Assembly (NCBI GenBank): GCA_023150275.1
Contig: JAKLLG010000002.1
Coordinates: 200,511-264,510, forward strand
DNA: 64,000 nt
Direction: 5' to 3'
Source: Rhodocyclaceae bacterium
GTDB lineage: Bacteria; Pseudomonadota; Gammaproteobacteria; Burkholderiales; Rhodocyclaceae
This document shows positions 7,866-17,531 of this stretch, one piece after another. The notes under the pieces were generated by a model that ran no database searches, had not been told where the DNA came from, and was given only the letters and a program-made list of their open reading frames with translations. The translations under genes were made by a program, and so were the position numbers. Each line of letters opens with the position of its first letter. Within the stretch, counting starts at the first letter, position 1.

Positions 7866-8180
7866 GTTGCAGAGCCACCAGTGTCCGGACCCCGGATTAA
7901 ACTTGGCTTAACGCAAACGGATGCATGCCGGAGCCCTCCCAATTGGGTTCGTGGTGATGAGATCCCGAGATGCTTCTGCATCGGCGCGAGCGCTGATATT
8001 TTTGGCGAGAGGGCTACATCATCAGTAGAATCCAAGCCTCGCCTGTGTGGGGCGCTTCAGGAACTTTGAAACGCGTCCCTCAGTCTCAGCCGCCTCCAGA
8101 TTTCGCCTGAGGCCAGTTTTCAGCGCCAATTAATCTCTGGTTGGTAGGCTAGCCAATCAATCATTTCAACGATAGAACCG
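7866..8180. other. Intergenic region between divergent operons
   Basis: 315 bases with the operator at 7896-7912 on the left and no supported gene. The right end has the short palindrome TTGGTAGGCTAGCCAA (about 8140-8155) just before the sulfatase gene, which has no recognisable Shine-Dalgarno sequence. No terminator or RNA gene was seen. Confidence 0.6.
7896..7912 (-). promoter_or_regulatory. Second PmrA/QseB-type direct-repeat operator
   Basis: Plus-strand ATTAAA-cttgg-CTTAAC followed by GC. It matches the site at 5625-5641 in 11 of 12 half-site bases, in orientation and in distance to the start codon (45 versus 43 bases). It precedes the PPOX operon. Confidence 0.68.
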
Positions 8181-10202
8181 ATGTCCTCATCCGCTGTTGC
8201 TCCGGACCCCGACTGCCTTGCTGCCCGACTCTGGTCGCGCCTTGGCATCGCCGGGCCGTACGCCCCTTTCTTCATGCTCTTCGTGTTGGGGCTGCCGCTC
8301 CTGTCACTATCGCGGGCGGGGCTCATGATCTGGCAAATTGAACGAGTCTCGGCGACCGGCGCATGGGGCGAAATGCTGCTGCAGGGGGTGCGCGCCGATC
8401 TGATCCAGCTCGGGCTGATGAGCTTGCCGCTCCTGCTGGTGATGCCGGTGCTTGCGATATCGCCGCTGTGGCGCCTCTGGCGGCGGATTTCGGCACTCTG
8501 GCTGATCCTCTGCGTGGTCGTGCTGGTTCTGCTCGAGGTGTCTTCGCCTGCCTTTATCAACGAATACGACACGCGGCCACATCGTCTTTTCGTCGAGTAC
8601 CTGAAGTATCCCGGCGAAGTCTTGCCGATGTTGTGGGAGGGGTTCCGCATCCATCTGCTTGGCGGCCTTGCACTGACGGCGCTTGCGCTCCATGCAACGG
8701 CAAAGCTGGTCCGGCCGTGGCTGGTGCAGGCACGTACCTGGTCGAACCTGCGTCTCTGGCTCGTCTGGCCGGCAGCGTTCTTGGTCTGTGCCTTGATGAT
8801 CCGCTCCAGCCTCGACCATCGGCCGGCAAATCCGGCGAGCTTCGCGCTGACCAGTGATCCGATGATCAATACGCTGGTCCTCAATTCGGCGTATTCCGTC
8901 ACCTACGCCGTTTATGGCATGCGCCACGAGGCACGCTCCAGCGAGATCTACGGAAAGATGTCGGAGGCCGAAATTCTCGAGCAGTTTCGCGCGACGCGGG
9001 AGCTGCTCGGCGACCGCCGCGAGTTGCTGGGGGATGCCGAGATTCCGACGCTGGTGCATCAGGAGGCTGGCGTGCGGCGGGAGCGCCCACTCAATCTGGT
9101 GATCATTCTGGAGGAAAGCCTTGGCGCGACCTTCGTCGAATCGCTCGGCGGCGTGCCGGTGACGCCGGAAATCGAGAAACTGAAGAAGGAAGGCTGGTGG
9201 TTCGAGCAGTTGTATGCCACCGGCACGCGTTCGGTGCGCGGTATCGAAGCCGTGACCACCGGTTTCCTGCCGACGCCGGCGCAGGCGGTGGTCAAATTGT
9301 CGTTGGCACAGCGCAATTTTTCGACGCTGGCAAGCATCCTCGGTCGCCAGGGCTACGAATCCGAGTTTATCTACGGTGGAGAGTCGCACTTCGACAACAT
9401 GCGCGGCTTCTTCCTCGCCAACGGGTTTTCCCGGGTGACGGATGAGAACGACTACGTGAACCCTGTCTTCAAGGCCAGCTGGGGGGTTTCCGACGAAGAC
9501 CTGTTCAACAAGACGCATGAGCGCCTGTCCGAGAAGCACGCACAGGGCAAGCAGTCCTACACCTTGGTCTTTACCTCGACGAATCATTCACCCTTCGAGT
9601 TTCCCGATAGTCGCATCGAGTTGTACGAGCAACCGAAGGGCACCGACAACAACGCCGTCAAATATACGGATTGGGCGCTCGGGCGCTTCATCGAAACGGC
9701 GAAGCAGAGTCCTTACTGGAAGGACACGCTTTTCCTCATCGTCGCCGACCACGATATCCGCGTGCGTGGCGACAGCCTCGTGCCGATCGAGCGCTTCCAC
9801 ATCCCCGGGCTGATCCTCGGCGCGGATATCAAGCCGCGTGTGGTGAAGACGGTGGCAAGCCAGGTCGATCTGCCGACGACGATGCTTTCGCTGATGGGGG
9901 TCAGCGCCCACCATCCGATGACCGGCCGTGATTTGCTCACAGAGCAGGTGGGTCTGCCCGGCCGGGCGATGATGCAATACAACGATCACCTCGCATGGAT
10001 GGAGGGCGACCGGGTGGTCGTGCTGCGGCCGGAAAAAGCGCCGACGCATGGACGTTATCTGCCGAAAACGAAGCATCTGGAGGTGGTTTCGCCTCCGGAA
10101 GAAGCGGCCGCGCTCGAAAAACGGGCGCTGGCGCATTCCCTGCTGCCGGCCTGGCTCTACCGTGAACAGCGCTACCGCCTGCCGGACGCGCCGGCAAAGT
10201 AA
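8181..10202 (+). CDS. LTA synthase/MdoB-like membrane sulfatase-fold phosphoglycerol transferase
   Basis: 673 aa. Four to five transmembrane helices in the first ~200 residues (ILCVVVLVLLEVSS and neighbours) are followed by a large extracytoplasmic alkaline-phosphatase/sulfatase domain. Key elements: NLVIILEESLG (metal-binding Glu), ATGTRSVRGIEAV with the candidate nucleophile Thr, STNHSPFE, and FLIVADHDIR (metal-binding Asp-His). Members transfer phosphoglycerol, or in relatives phosphoethanolamine, from phospholipid to glycans or lipids at the outer face of the inner membrane. The exact acceptor is unknown. It ends just before the rpmB promoter and is monocistronic. Confidence 0.88.
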   Translation: MSSSAVAPDPDCLAARLWSRLGIAGPYAPFFMLFVLGLPLLSLSRAGLMIWQIERVSATGAWGEMLLQGVRADLIQLGLMSLPLLLVMPVLAISPLWRLWRRISALWLILCVVVLVLLEVSSPAFINEYDTRPHRLFVEYLKYPGEVLPMLWEGFRIHLLGGLALTALALHATAKLVRPWLVQARTWSNLRLWLVWPAAFLVCALMIRSSLDHRPANPASFALTSDPMINTLVLNSAYSVTYAVYGMRHEARSSEIYGKMSEAEILEQFRATRELLGDRRELLGDAEIPTLVHQEAGVRRERPLNLVIILEESLGATFVESLGGVPVTPEIEKLKKEGWWFEQLYATGTRSVRGIEAVTTGFLPTPAQAVVKLSLAQRNFSTLASILGRQGYESEFIYGGESHFDNMRGFFLANGFSRVTDENDYVNPVFKASWGVSDEDLFNKTHERLSEKHAQGKQSYTLVFTSTNHSPFEFPDSRIELYEQPKGTDNNAVKYTDWALGRFIETAKQSPYWKDTLFLIVADHDIRVRGDSLVPIERFHIPGLILGADIKPRVVKTVASQVDLPTTMLSLMGVSAHHPMTGRDLLTEQVGLPGRAMMQYNDHLAWMEGDRVVVLRPEKAPTHGRYLPKTKHLEVVSPPEEAAALEKRALAHSLLPAWLYREQRYRLPDAPAK

Positions 10203-10209
10203 AGAAGGC

Positions 10210-10237
10210 TTGATAAATATCGGAAAGTTGGTATAGA
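10210..10237 (+). promoter_or_regulatory. Sigma70-type promoter for rpmB-rpmG
   Basis: TTGATA (10210-10215), 16-base spacer, TATAGA (10232-10237), about 44 bases before the rpmB ATG. Confidence 0.65.
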
Positions 10238-10280
10238 ATCGCCGGCTTTCCTCTTTCAAGATTACTAACGGAGCAACAAC

Positions 10281-10514
10281 ATGGCGCGAGTATGCCAAGT
10301 GACGGGCAAGGCCCCGATGGTTGGGAACAAGGTTTCCCACGCCAACAACAAGACGAAGCGCCGCTTCCTGCCGAATCTGCAGTATCGCCGCTTCTGGGTT
10401 GAAAGCGAAAACCGTTTCGTGCGTCTGCGCGTTTCCAACGCCGGTCTGCGCATCATCGACAAGAAGGGCATCGACGAGGTCCTCGTCGACCTGCGCGCCC
10501 GCGGCGAAGTCTGA
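10281..10514 (+). CDS. rpmB: 50S ribosomal protein L28
   Basis: 77 aa, full length. The N-terminal [29 protein letters not shown] and the [30 protein letters not shown] core are characteristic. It binds 23S rRNA in the large subunit. Start ATG 10281 has GGAG upstream. It is followed 18 bases later by rpmG, the usual pairing. Confidence 0.98.
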   Translation: MARVCQVTGKAPMVGNKVSHANNKTKRRFLPNLQYRRFWVESENRFVRLRVSNAGLRIIDKKGIDEVLVDLRARGEV

Positions 10515-10532
10515 TAGAGAGGAAGCGGAATC

Positions 10533-10688
10533 ATGCGTGAAAAGATCAAGCTGGAGTCGACCGCCGGTACCGGTCACTTCTACACCACCACCAAGAACAA
10601 GAAGACGATGCCCGAGAAGATGGAGATCAAGAAGTACGATCCCAAGGCCCGCAAGCATGTCGCCTACAAGGAAGTGAAGCTGAAGTAA
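10533..10688 (+). CDS. rpmG: 50S ribosomal protein L33
   Basis: 51 aa: [20 protein letters not shown], then [20 protein letters not shown] and a Lys-rich end. It lacks the CxxC pairs of the zinc-binding form, so it is the C-minus type. Co-transcribed with rpmB and closed by the terminator at 10708-10741. SD GAGGAAG lies upstream. Confidence 0.97.
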   Translation: MREKIKLESTAGTGHFYTTTKNKKTMPEKMEIKKYDPKARKHVAYKEVKLK

Positions 10689-10707
10689 TTCGGCCCGCCT
10701 CCCCGAG

Positions 10708-10741
10708 AAACCCGCCCGAGTGCTGCTCCGGCGGGTTTTTT
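10708..10741 (+). terminator. Rho-independent terminator of rpmB-rpmG
   Basis: AAACCCGCC pairs with GGCGGGTTT (10730-10738) around a 13-base loop, followed by a T run. Confidence 0.85.
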
Positions 10742-10802
10742 GTTGCCCGGGTGGCGGGGGGCGTTATGCCGGGCCTGCGAACTGTTGGCTACTGAAGAAA
10801 GA

Positions 10803-10832
10803 AAGGGCCGGGAGCTTGCGCTGCCGGCCCTT
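10803..10832 (-). terminator. Rho-independent terminator of the fccAB operon
   Basis: AAGGGCCGG (10803-10811) pairs with CCGGCCCTT (10824-10832). Read on the minus strand it is followed by TTCTTTC. It lies 31 bases past the flavoprotein stop. Confidence 0.7.
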
Positions 10833-10862
10833 GCCGCTTATGGGGAAAGAAATCGAGTCAGA

Positions 10863-12137
10863 TCAGGTCAGCATATCCGCCCAGATATTCTTCGCCCAGC
10901 CCTTGGCGTAGGCGGCTTCGGCCTCGTTGCGCGCAGACGAGACGCCACTGGCGCCCGGTACGACGATCATCGTCTTCTTCTCGGTGTCGTACTTATGCAC
11001 CGAGGCGACGTGGATGGCGTTCTGCCCATCGACGAAGCTGTAGCAGGTGTTGGTCATCATCACGTCGGTGCTCGGTGCGTCGCCGGCGAGCAGGTTGAGG
11101 ATCGCGGCGGCGGCGGTCTTTCCGTGCTGGTTGGCCATGAAGCCCGATTTCGGCATCAGCGGTGCGGAGAGCGTCGAATCGCCCAAGATGTGGATGCCCT
11201 TGGCGCTCACCGATTCCATGCTCGTCCAGTCGACTTCCGCCCAGCGGTTATTGGCGAGCTTGACGCCCGATTGCACGACCAGCGTGCCGGCACGGTGCGG
11301 CGGCACGACGTTCAACACGTCGGCCTTGACCTTGTCGAATTCGAGGATCGCCGTGCGGCTGGCAACATCGACGTCGCGTAGTTCGCTGTTCGGGCGATAT
11401 TCGAGGATGCCCTTGTAAAGATCCTGCCAGGCCTTCACAAAGAGGCCCTTCTTCGAGGTGACGTCCTCGTTCGCGTCGAGCACCAGCACCTTCGACTTCG
11501 GCTTCTTCGTCTTGAAATAGTGGGCGATCATCGAGGCGCGCTCGTACGGCCCGGGCGGGCAGCGGTACGGTGCCTTCGGCACGCACAACGCGTAGACGCC
11601 GCCGTCCTTCATGTCTTCCAGCTGCTTGCGCAGGGCCACCGTCTGCGGGCCGGCCTTCCACGCGTGCAGGATCTTCGCCTGTGCATCGGCACTCTTCAGC
11701 CCCGGCACGGCATCCCACATGAAATCTACGCCGGGCGAGAGTACGGCGCGGTCGTAGCCGAGTTCGCCGTGTTTTGCGAGCCTGATCTTGCGCTTCTCCG
11801 CATCGATGCCGGTGACCTCGTCGTGAATGACGCGCACGCCCCACTTCTTCAGGCCCTCATAGCTCACCGTGATATCGGCCAGCGTCTTCTCGCCGGCGAT
11901 GACGAGGTTGGAGATCGGGCAGGAAATGAACTCGCTGTTACGCTCGATCAGCGTCACCTCGACGCTGCCGTTGCTCCACATGCGCAGGTACTTGGCGGCG
12001 GTGGCGCCGCCGTAGCCGCCGCCGACCACGACGACATGGCCGCTGGCCTTGCCACTGCTGCTGCCGGCACAGCCGGCCAGGGTGACGATGCCGGCCGAAG
12101 CGCCGGCTGCCTTGAGGAAATCGCGACGATTGAACAT
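10863..12137 (-). CDS. fccB: Sulfide dehydrogenase (flavocytochrome c) flavoprotein subunit
   Basis: 424 aa. A twin-arginine signal (NRRDFLKAAGASAGIVTLAGCAG) sends the folded FAD protein to the periplasm. FAD-binding GGGYGGATAAKYL is near residue 40, and the redox-active cysteines of FCSD flavoproteins are visible (SCPISNLV, ALCVPKAPYRCPPGP, NTCYSFV). It oxidises sulfide and passes electrons to the partner cytochrome. The start follows the cytochrome gene by 13 bases with a GGAGAC ribosome site. FCSD-related SoxF is an alternative name. Sulfide detoxification or lithotrophy is the inferred role. Confidence 0.92.
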   Translation of the reverse strand: MFNRRDFLKAAGASAGIVTLAGCAGSSSGKASGHVVVVGGGYGGATAAKYLRMWSNGSVEVTLIERNSEFISCPISNLVIAGEKTLADITVSYEGLKKWGVRVIHDEVTGIDAEKRKIRLAKHGELGYDRAVLSPGVDFMWDAVPGLKSADAQAKILHAWKAGPQTVALRKQLEDMKDGGVYALCVPKAPYRCPPGPYERASMIAHYFKTKKPKSKVLVLDANEDVTSKKGLFVKAWQDLYKGILEYRPNSELRDVDVASRTAILEFDKVKADVLNVVPPHRAGTLVVQSGVKLANNRWAEVDWTSMESVSAKGIHILGDSTLSAPLMPKSGFMANQHGKTAAAAILNLLAGDAPSTDVMMTNTCYSFVDGQNAIHVASVHKYDTEKKTMIVVPGASGVSSARNEAEAAYAKGWAKNIWADMLT

Positions 12138-12150
12138 GGTGGCGGTCTCC

Positions 12151-12465
12151 TTATTTCTGCTGCGCGGCAAGATAGCCGGCAATGAGGTCGATCTGTTCGT
12201 CGGTGTAGCCCTTGGCGATCTGGTGCATCACCGTGGCCGGGCGGCTGCCGGCACGGAATTCCTTCATGCGCTGCACCAGCGATTCCTTGCTGTCGCCGGC
12301 GATCGTCGCCATCGCGAAGCCGGGCGCAGCCTTGCCGTTGGTGCCGTGGCAGTTGGCGCAGTTGGCAACCATGTTGCGCGCTGCGTTGGGGTCCTGGGCT
12401 GCAGCAGGGGTGGCGGCCAGCAGCGCCGGAAGCGCCAGCGCCAGACAGGCGTGGAATCGGTTCAT
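12151..12465 (-). CDS. Monoheme class I cytochrome c, partner of FccB
   Basis: 104 aa with a Sec signal (ALALPALLAATPAAAQ), one heme site CANCH near residue 37 and a probable axial Met in PATVMHQIAKGYT. Length and spacing match small c553/c4-half cytochromes. It is the first gene of the operon (GAGGAG ribosome site) and precedes fccB. Classical FccA subunits are often diheme and about twice as long, so this is a short, monoheme electron acceptor, or half of one. Confidence 0.9.
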   Translation of the reverse strand: MNRFHACLALALPALLAATPAAAQDPNAARNMVANCANCHGTNGKAAPGFAMATIAGDSKESLVQRMKEFRAGSRPATVMHQIAKGYTDEQIDLIAGYLAAQQK

Positions 12466-12562
12466 CAGGGGGTCTCCTCGGGAATTGTTGTACAGGCGCG
12501 AGTCTAACCCGAGGTTTTGTATAAGCGAAAAGAATTATTTGGCTTTTGCTTATTGCCGAAGG

Positions 12563-14320
12563 TTATGAAGTTGCGAAGGTTCTGCAAAAGCGCAGTTCCT
12601 CCGGATACGGGTAGAAATCCGGCACCTTGCCGGCGAGAATCTGCGCTTTCGTCTCCTGCCAGAATTTCGCCGTCAGCAGGTCGCGGTGGTGCTTCATGAA
12701 CGCCTGCCGCACCTTTGGCGATCCGAGCAGAAAGGTGGCGAATTCCTCCGGGAAAACATCGTTCTTCGCCACCGAGTACCAGACCTCGCCGGACATTTCC
12801 GTTTCGTAATCCGGCGCTTCCGGAATCTCGCGGAAGTTCATGTCGGTCATGTACTCGATCTCGTCGTAGTCGTAGAACACCACGCGGTTGTAGCGGGTGA
12901 CGCCGAAATTCTTCCACAGCATGTCGCCGGGGAAGATGTTGGCCAGCGCCAGTTCGCGGATGGCGTTGCCGTACTCGCGCACGGCGTTTTCCGTCTTTTC
13001 CTCGTCGGCGCGGTCGAGGTAGAGGTTCAGCGGCACCATGCGGCGCTCGATGTAGAGGTGCTTCATCACGATGTCCTCGCCTTCCTCCTCGAACATCGAC
13101 GGCGCCAGCGTGCGCAGCTCCTCCATCAATTCCTCCGAGAAGCGCGCGCGCGGCAAGGCCACATGCGAGAACTCCAGCGAGTCCGCCATGCGCCCGACGC
13201 GATCGACCTGCTTCACCAGCTGGTACTTGCGCTCCACGGTCTCTCGATCGACCTCCTTCGAACTGCCGAACACATCCTTGATCAGCTTGAACACATAGGG
13301 GTACGAGGGCAGCGTGAACACCAGCATGACCATGCCCTTGATGCCCGGCGCAATGACGAACTGATCCTCCGAGTGCTTCAGGTGCTGGTAGAAGTCGCGG
13401 TAGAACATCGTCTTGCCCTGCTTGCCCAGCCCGATCATCGTATAGAGCTCCGAGCGCGGCTTGTTCGGCATGATCGTGCGCAGGTACTGCACGTAGCCCG
13501 AGGGCACTTCCATGTCGGCCATGAAATAGGCACGCGAGAGCGAAAAAAGCAGCGAAATGCGCCAGGCGTCGAGCAGCACGGTGTCGAGGAAAAGGTGGCC
13601 GTCGGCATCGTGCAGCACGGGAATGGCGAAGGGCAGTTCGAGGTGGCCGTTGATCGCCTTGCCGATGATGTAGGCGCCCTTGTTGCGATAGAAAGCCGAG
13701 TAAAGCACCTGAATCTGGAAATTCGCCTCGGCGCGCGGCCAGGCGCCGCCAAGGTGCTTCTCGGCGGTGCGCATGATGCAGTCGATGTCGCGATCGAGAT
13801 CGGCAAAGGGTCGCTGCCAGTCGAAGTCGTGGATGATGCGCTTGATCGTGGCGCGCAGCCCGCCGTGGGCGCCCGGGTAATAGCTCGAATAGACCGGCGG
13901 GTAAGCGTCGATGTACTCGGTCGAAACCGCCGGCCGCGCAAAGATGAAATCGTTGTGGAAGTAGCTGCGGTGCAGGATCTTCGTCGTCACCGAGTTGAAG
14001 AAGGTCTCGGCCAGTTCCGGCTGCTTGTGGTTCACCAGCAGACCGATGTAATAGAGCTTGATCTGCTGCCAGGTCTGGTCGTCGATGTGGTCGGCGTCGA
14101 ACTCGGCGCGTAGCCGCGCCACGTTGTCGTCCACTCGCTCGTCGTAGGAACGGATGCGCTCGCGGACCGCCTGCTGTACCTCCAGCCATTGCGCCGTTTC
14201 GAACAGGCGCTTGGCTTGCTGGCCATAGAGCCGCATGTTTCGGTAGTGGCGGTTGAAGCCCTCGATCATCGCCTCGGCGACGCGCTGGGCGAGCGGGTTC
14301 TGGATCGCGGCAATGTCCAT
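12563..14320 (-). CDS. aceK: Isocitrate dehydrogenase kinase/phosphatase
   Basis: 585 aa from the ATG at 14320 (MDIAAIQNPLAQRVAEAMIEGFNRHY); an in-frame ATG at 14434 would add 38 residues with no counterpart in the family. Landmarks: AKRLFETAQWLEVQQAVRERI near the N-terminus, NFQIQVLYSAFYRNKGAYIIGKA, the ATP-loop region APGIKGMVMLVFTLPSYPYVFKLIKD and ANIFPGDMLWKNFGVTRYNRVVFYDYDEIEYM. It phosphorylates and dephosphorylates isocitrate dehydrogenase to set flux between the TCA cycle and the glyoxylate shunt. Divergent from icd; the two share a 162-base regulatory region. Confidence 0.95.
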   Translation of the reverse strand: MDIAAIQNPLAQRVAEAMIEGFNRHYRNMRLYGQQAKRLFETAQWLEVQQAVRERIRSYDERVDDNVARLRAEFDADHIDDQTWQQIKLYYIGLLVNHKQPELAETFFNSVTTKILHRSYFHNDFIFARPAVSTEYIDAYPPVYSSYYPGAHGGLRATIKRIIHDFDWQRPFADLDRDIDCIMRTAEKHLGGAWPRAEANFQIQVLYSAFYRNKGAYIIGKAINGHLELPFAIPVLHDADGHLFLDTVLLDAWRISLLFSLSRAYFMADMEVPSGYVQYLRTIMPNKPRSELYTMIGLGKQGKTMFYRDFYQHLKHSEDQFVIAPGIKGMVMLVFTLPSYPYVFKLIKDVFGSSKEVDRETVERKYQLVKQVDRVGRMADSLEFSHVALPRARFSEELMEELRTLAPSMFEEEGEDIVMKHLYIERRMVPLNLYLDRADEEKTENAVREYGNAIRELALANIFPGDMLWKNFGVTRYNRVVFYDYDEIEYMTDMNFREIPEAPDYETEMSGEVWYSVAKNDVFPEEFATFLLGSPKVRQAFMKHHRDLLTAKFWQETKAQILAGKVPDFYPYPEELRFCRTFATS

Positions 14321-14482
14321 GTTGGCGGGAAGAGGGCGGCGGAGCGGAAATTCTACTAGCACAGTTGGTTGTTGCGTCGCAGCATCGCCTTTGTAAGCGC
14401 CGCGCAAGCGCTTCGGAGTAAAATTGCGGTTCATTTCACAATGATCAATCCAGTTTCACCGTTTCATTTTTTAGGGGGTAGC

Positions 14483-16723
<2,241 letters not shown>

Positions 16724-16748
16724 GTGGTAGCAGGTTGTTTGCTGCAAT

Positions 16749-16776
16749 AAAAAGCCGGGGGTAACCCCGGCTTTTT
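16749..16776. terminator. Bidirectional terminator between icd and nfsB
   Basis: AAAAAGCCGGGG (16749-16760), loop GTAA, CCCCGGCTTTTT (16765-16776). The symmetric A/T flanks serve both convergent genes. Confidence 0.9.
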
Positions 16777-16801
16777 GCTGGACCGTCGATTGGGCCGACG
16801 T

Positions 16802-17467
16802 TTAAATCGTCGTCAGCACCGTCTCCGCCGCCAAGCGCGACTTCGGCAGCTTCGCGTTGAAATCCTCCGTGCTGCGATAGCCCAGCGCCACCATCACCAC
16901 GCTCGTCAGCCCTTTCTCGTTCAGCGCCAGTTCCTGATCCAGCGCCTGCGGATCGAAGCCTTCGATCGGCGTGGCGTCGATGCCCAGCGCGGCAGCGCCG
17001 AGCAGCAGGGTGCCGAGGGCGAGGTAGACCTGCTTCTGTGTCCAGGCCTGCATGTCCTGCGGATCGTTGCGGTGCAGGCCCACGTAGAAGTTGCGGCCCT
17101 TGTTCTGCATCTCCTTGCCTTCCGGCGTCGGGAAGCGGCCGTCTTTTTCTTCCTGCGCGAGCAGGGTGGCGAGGTGGGTGTCGTTCACGTTGGTGCGGGC
17201 GCACAGCGCGACCACGTGTGAGGCGTTCTTCACCTTCGGCAGGTTGGCGGCGTAGGGCGAACCTTCCGGGGTGGCCTTGGCCAAGCGCGCCTTGCCGGCA
17301 TCGGTTTCGGCGATGAAGAAGTGCCAAGGCTGCGAGTTGACGGAGGAGGGCGCATAGCGCAGCAGGGTCTTCAGCTCCTCGACCTGATCGGCCGGGATCT
17401 TGCGGGTGGCGTCGTAGGCCTTGCAGGTGTGGCGGGTGGTGGCGATGCGGGCGATATCGATAGTCAT
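16802..17467 (-). CDS. nfsB: Oxygen-insensitive NAD(P)H nitroreductase
   Basis: 221 aa. FMN-binding nitroreductase fold: TTRHTCKAYDATRKIP near the start, LLRYAPSSVNSQPWHFFI (FMN phosphate-binding loop), WTQKQVYLALGTLLLGAAALGIDATPIEGFD, and C-terminal VALGYRSTEDFNAKLPKSRL, as in the NfsB group. It reduces nitroaromatics and quinones using NAD(P)H. Single gene, convergent with icd. Confidence 0.93.
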   Translation of the reverse strand: MTIDIARIATTRHTCKAYDATRKIPADQVEELKTLLRYAPSSVNSQPWHFFIAETDAGKARLAKATPEGSPYAANLPKVKNASHVVALCARTNVNDTHLATLLAQEEKDGRFPTPEGKEMQNKGRNFYVGLHRNDPQDMQAWTQKQVYLALGTLLLGAAALGIDATPIEGFDPQALDQELALNEKGLTSVVMVALGYRSTEDFNAKLPKSRLAAETVLTTI

Positions 17468-17531
17468 TGGGACTCCATTGTCGATTGCTGTGTGCCGGGT
17501 TCCATTCTTGCACGATCGTGCGGGAATGGGT

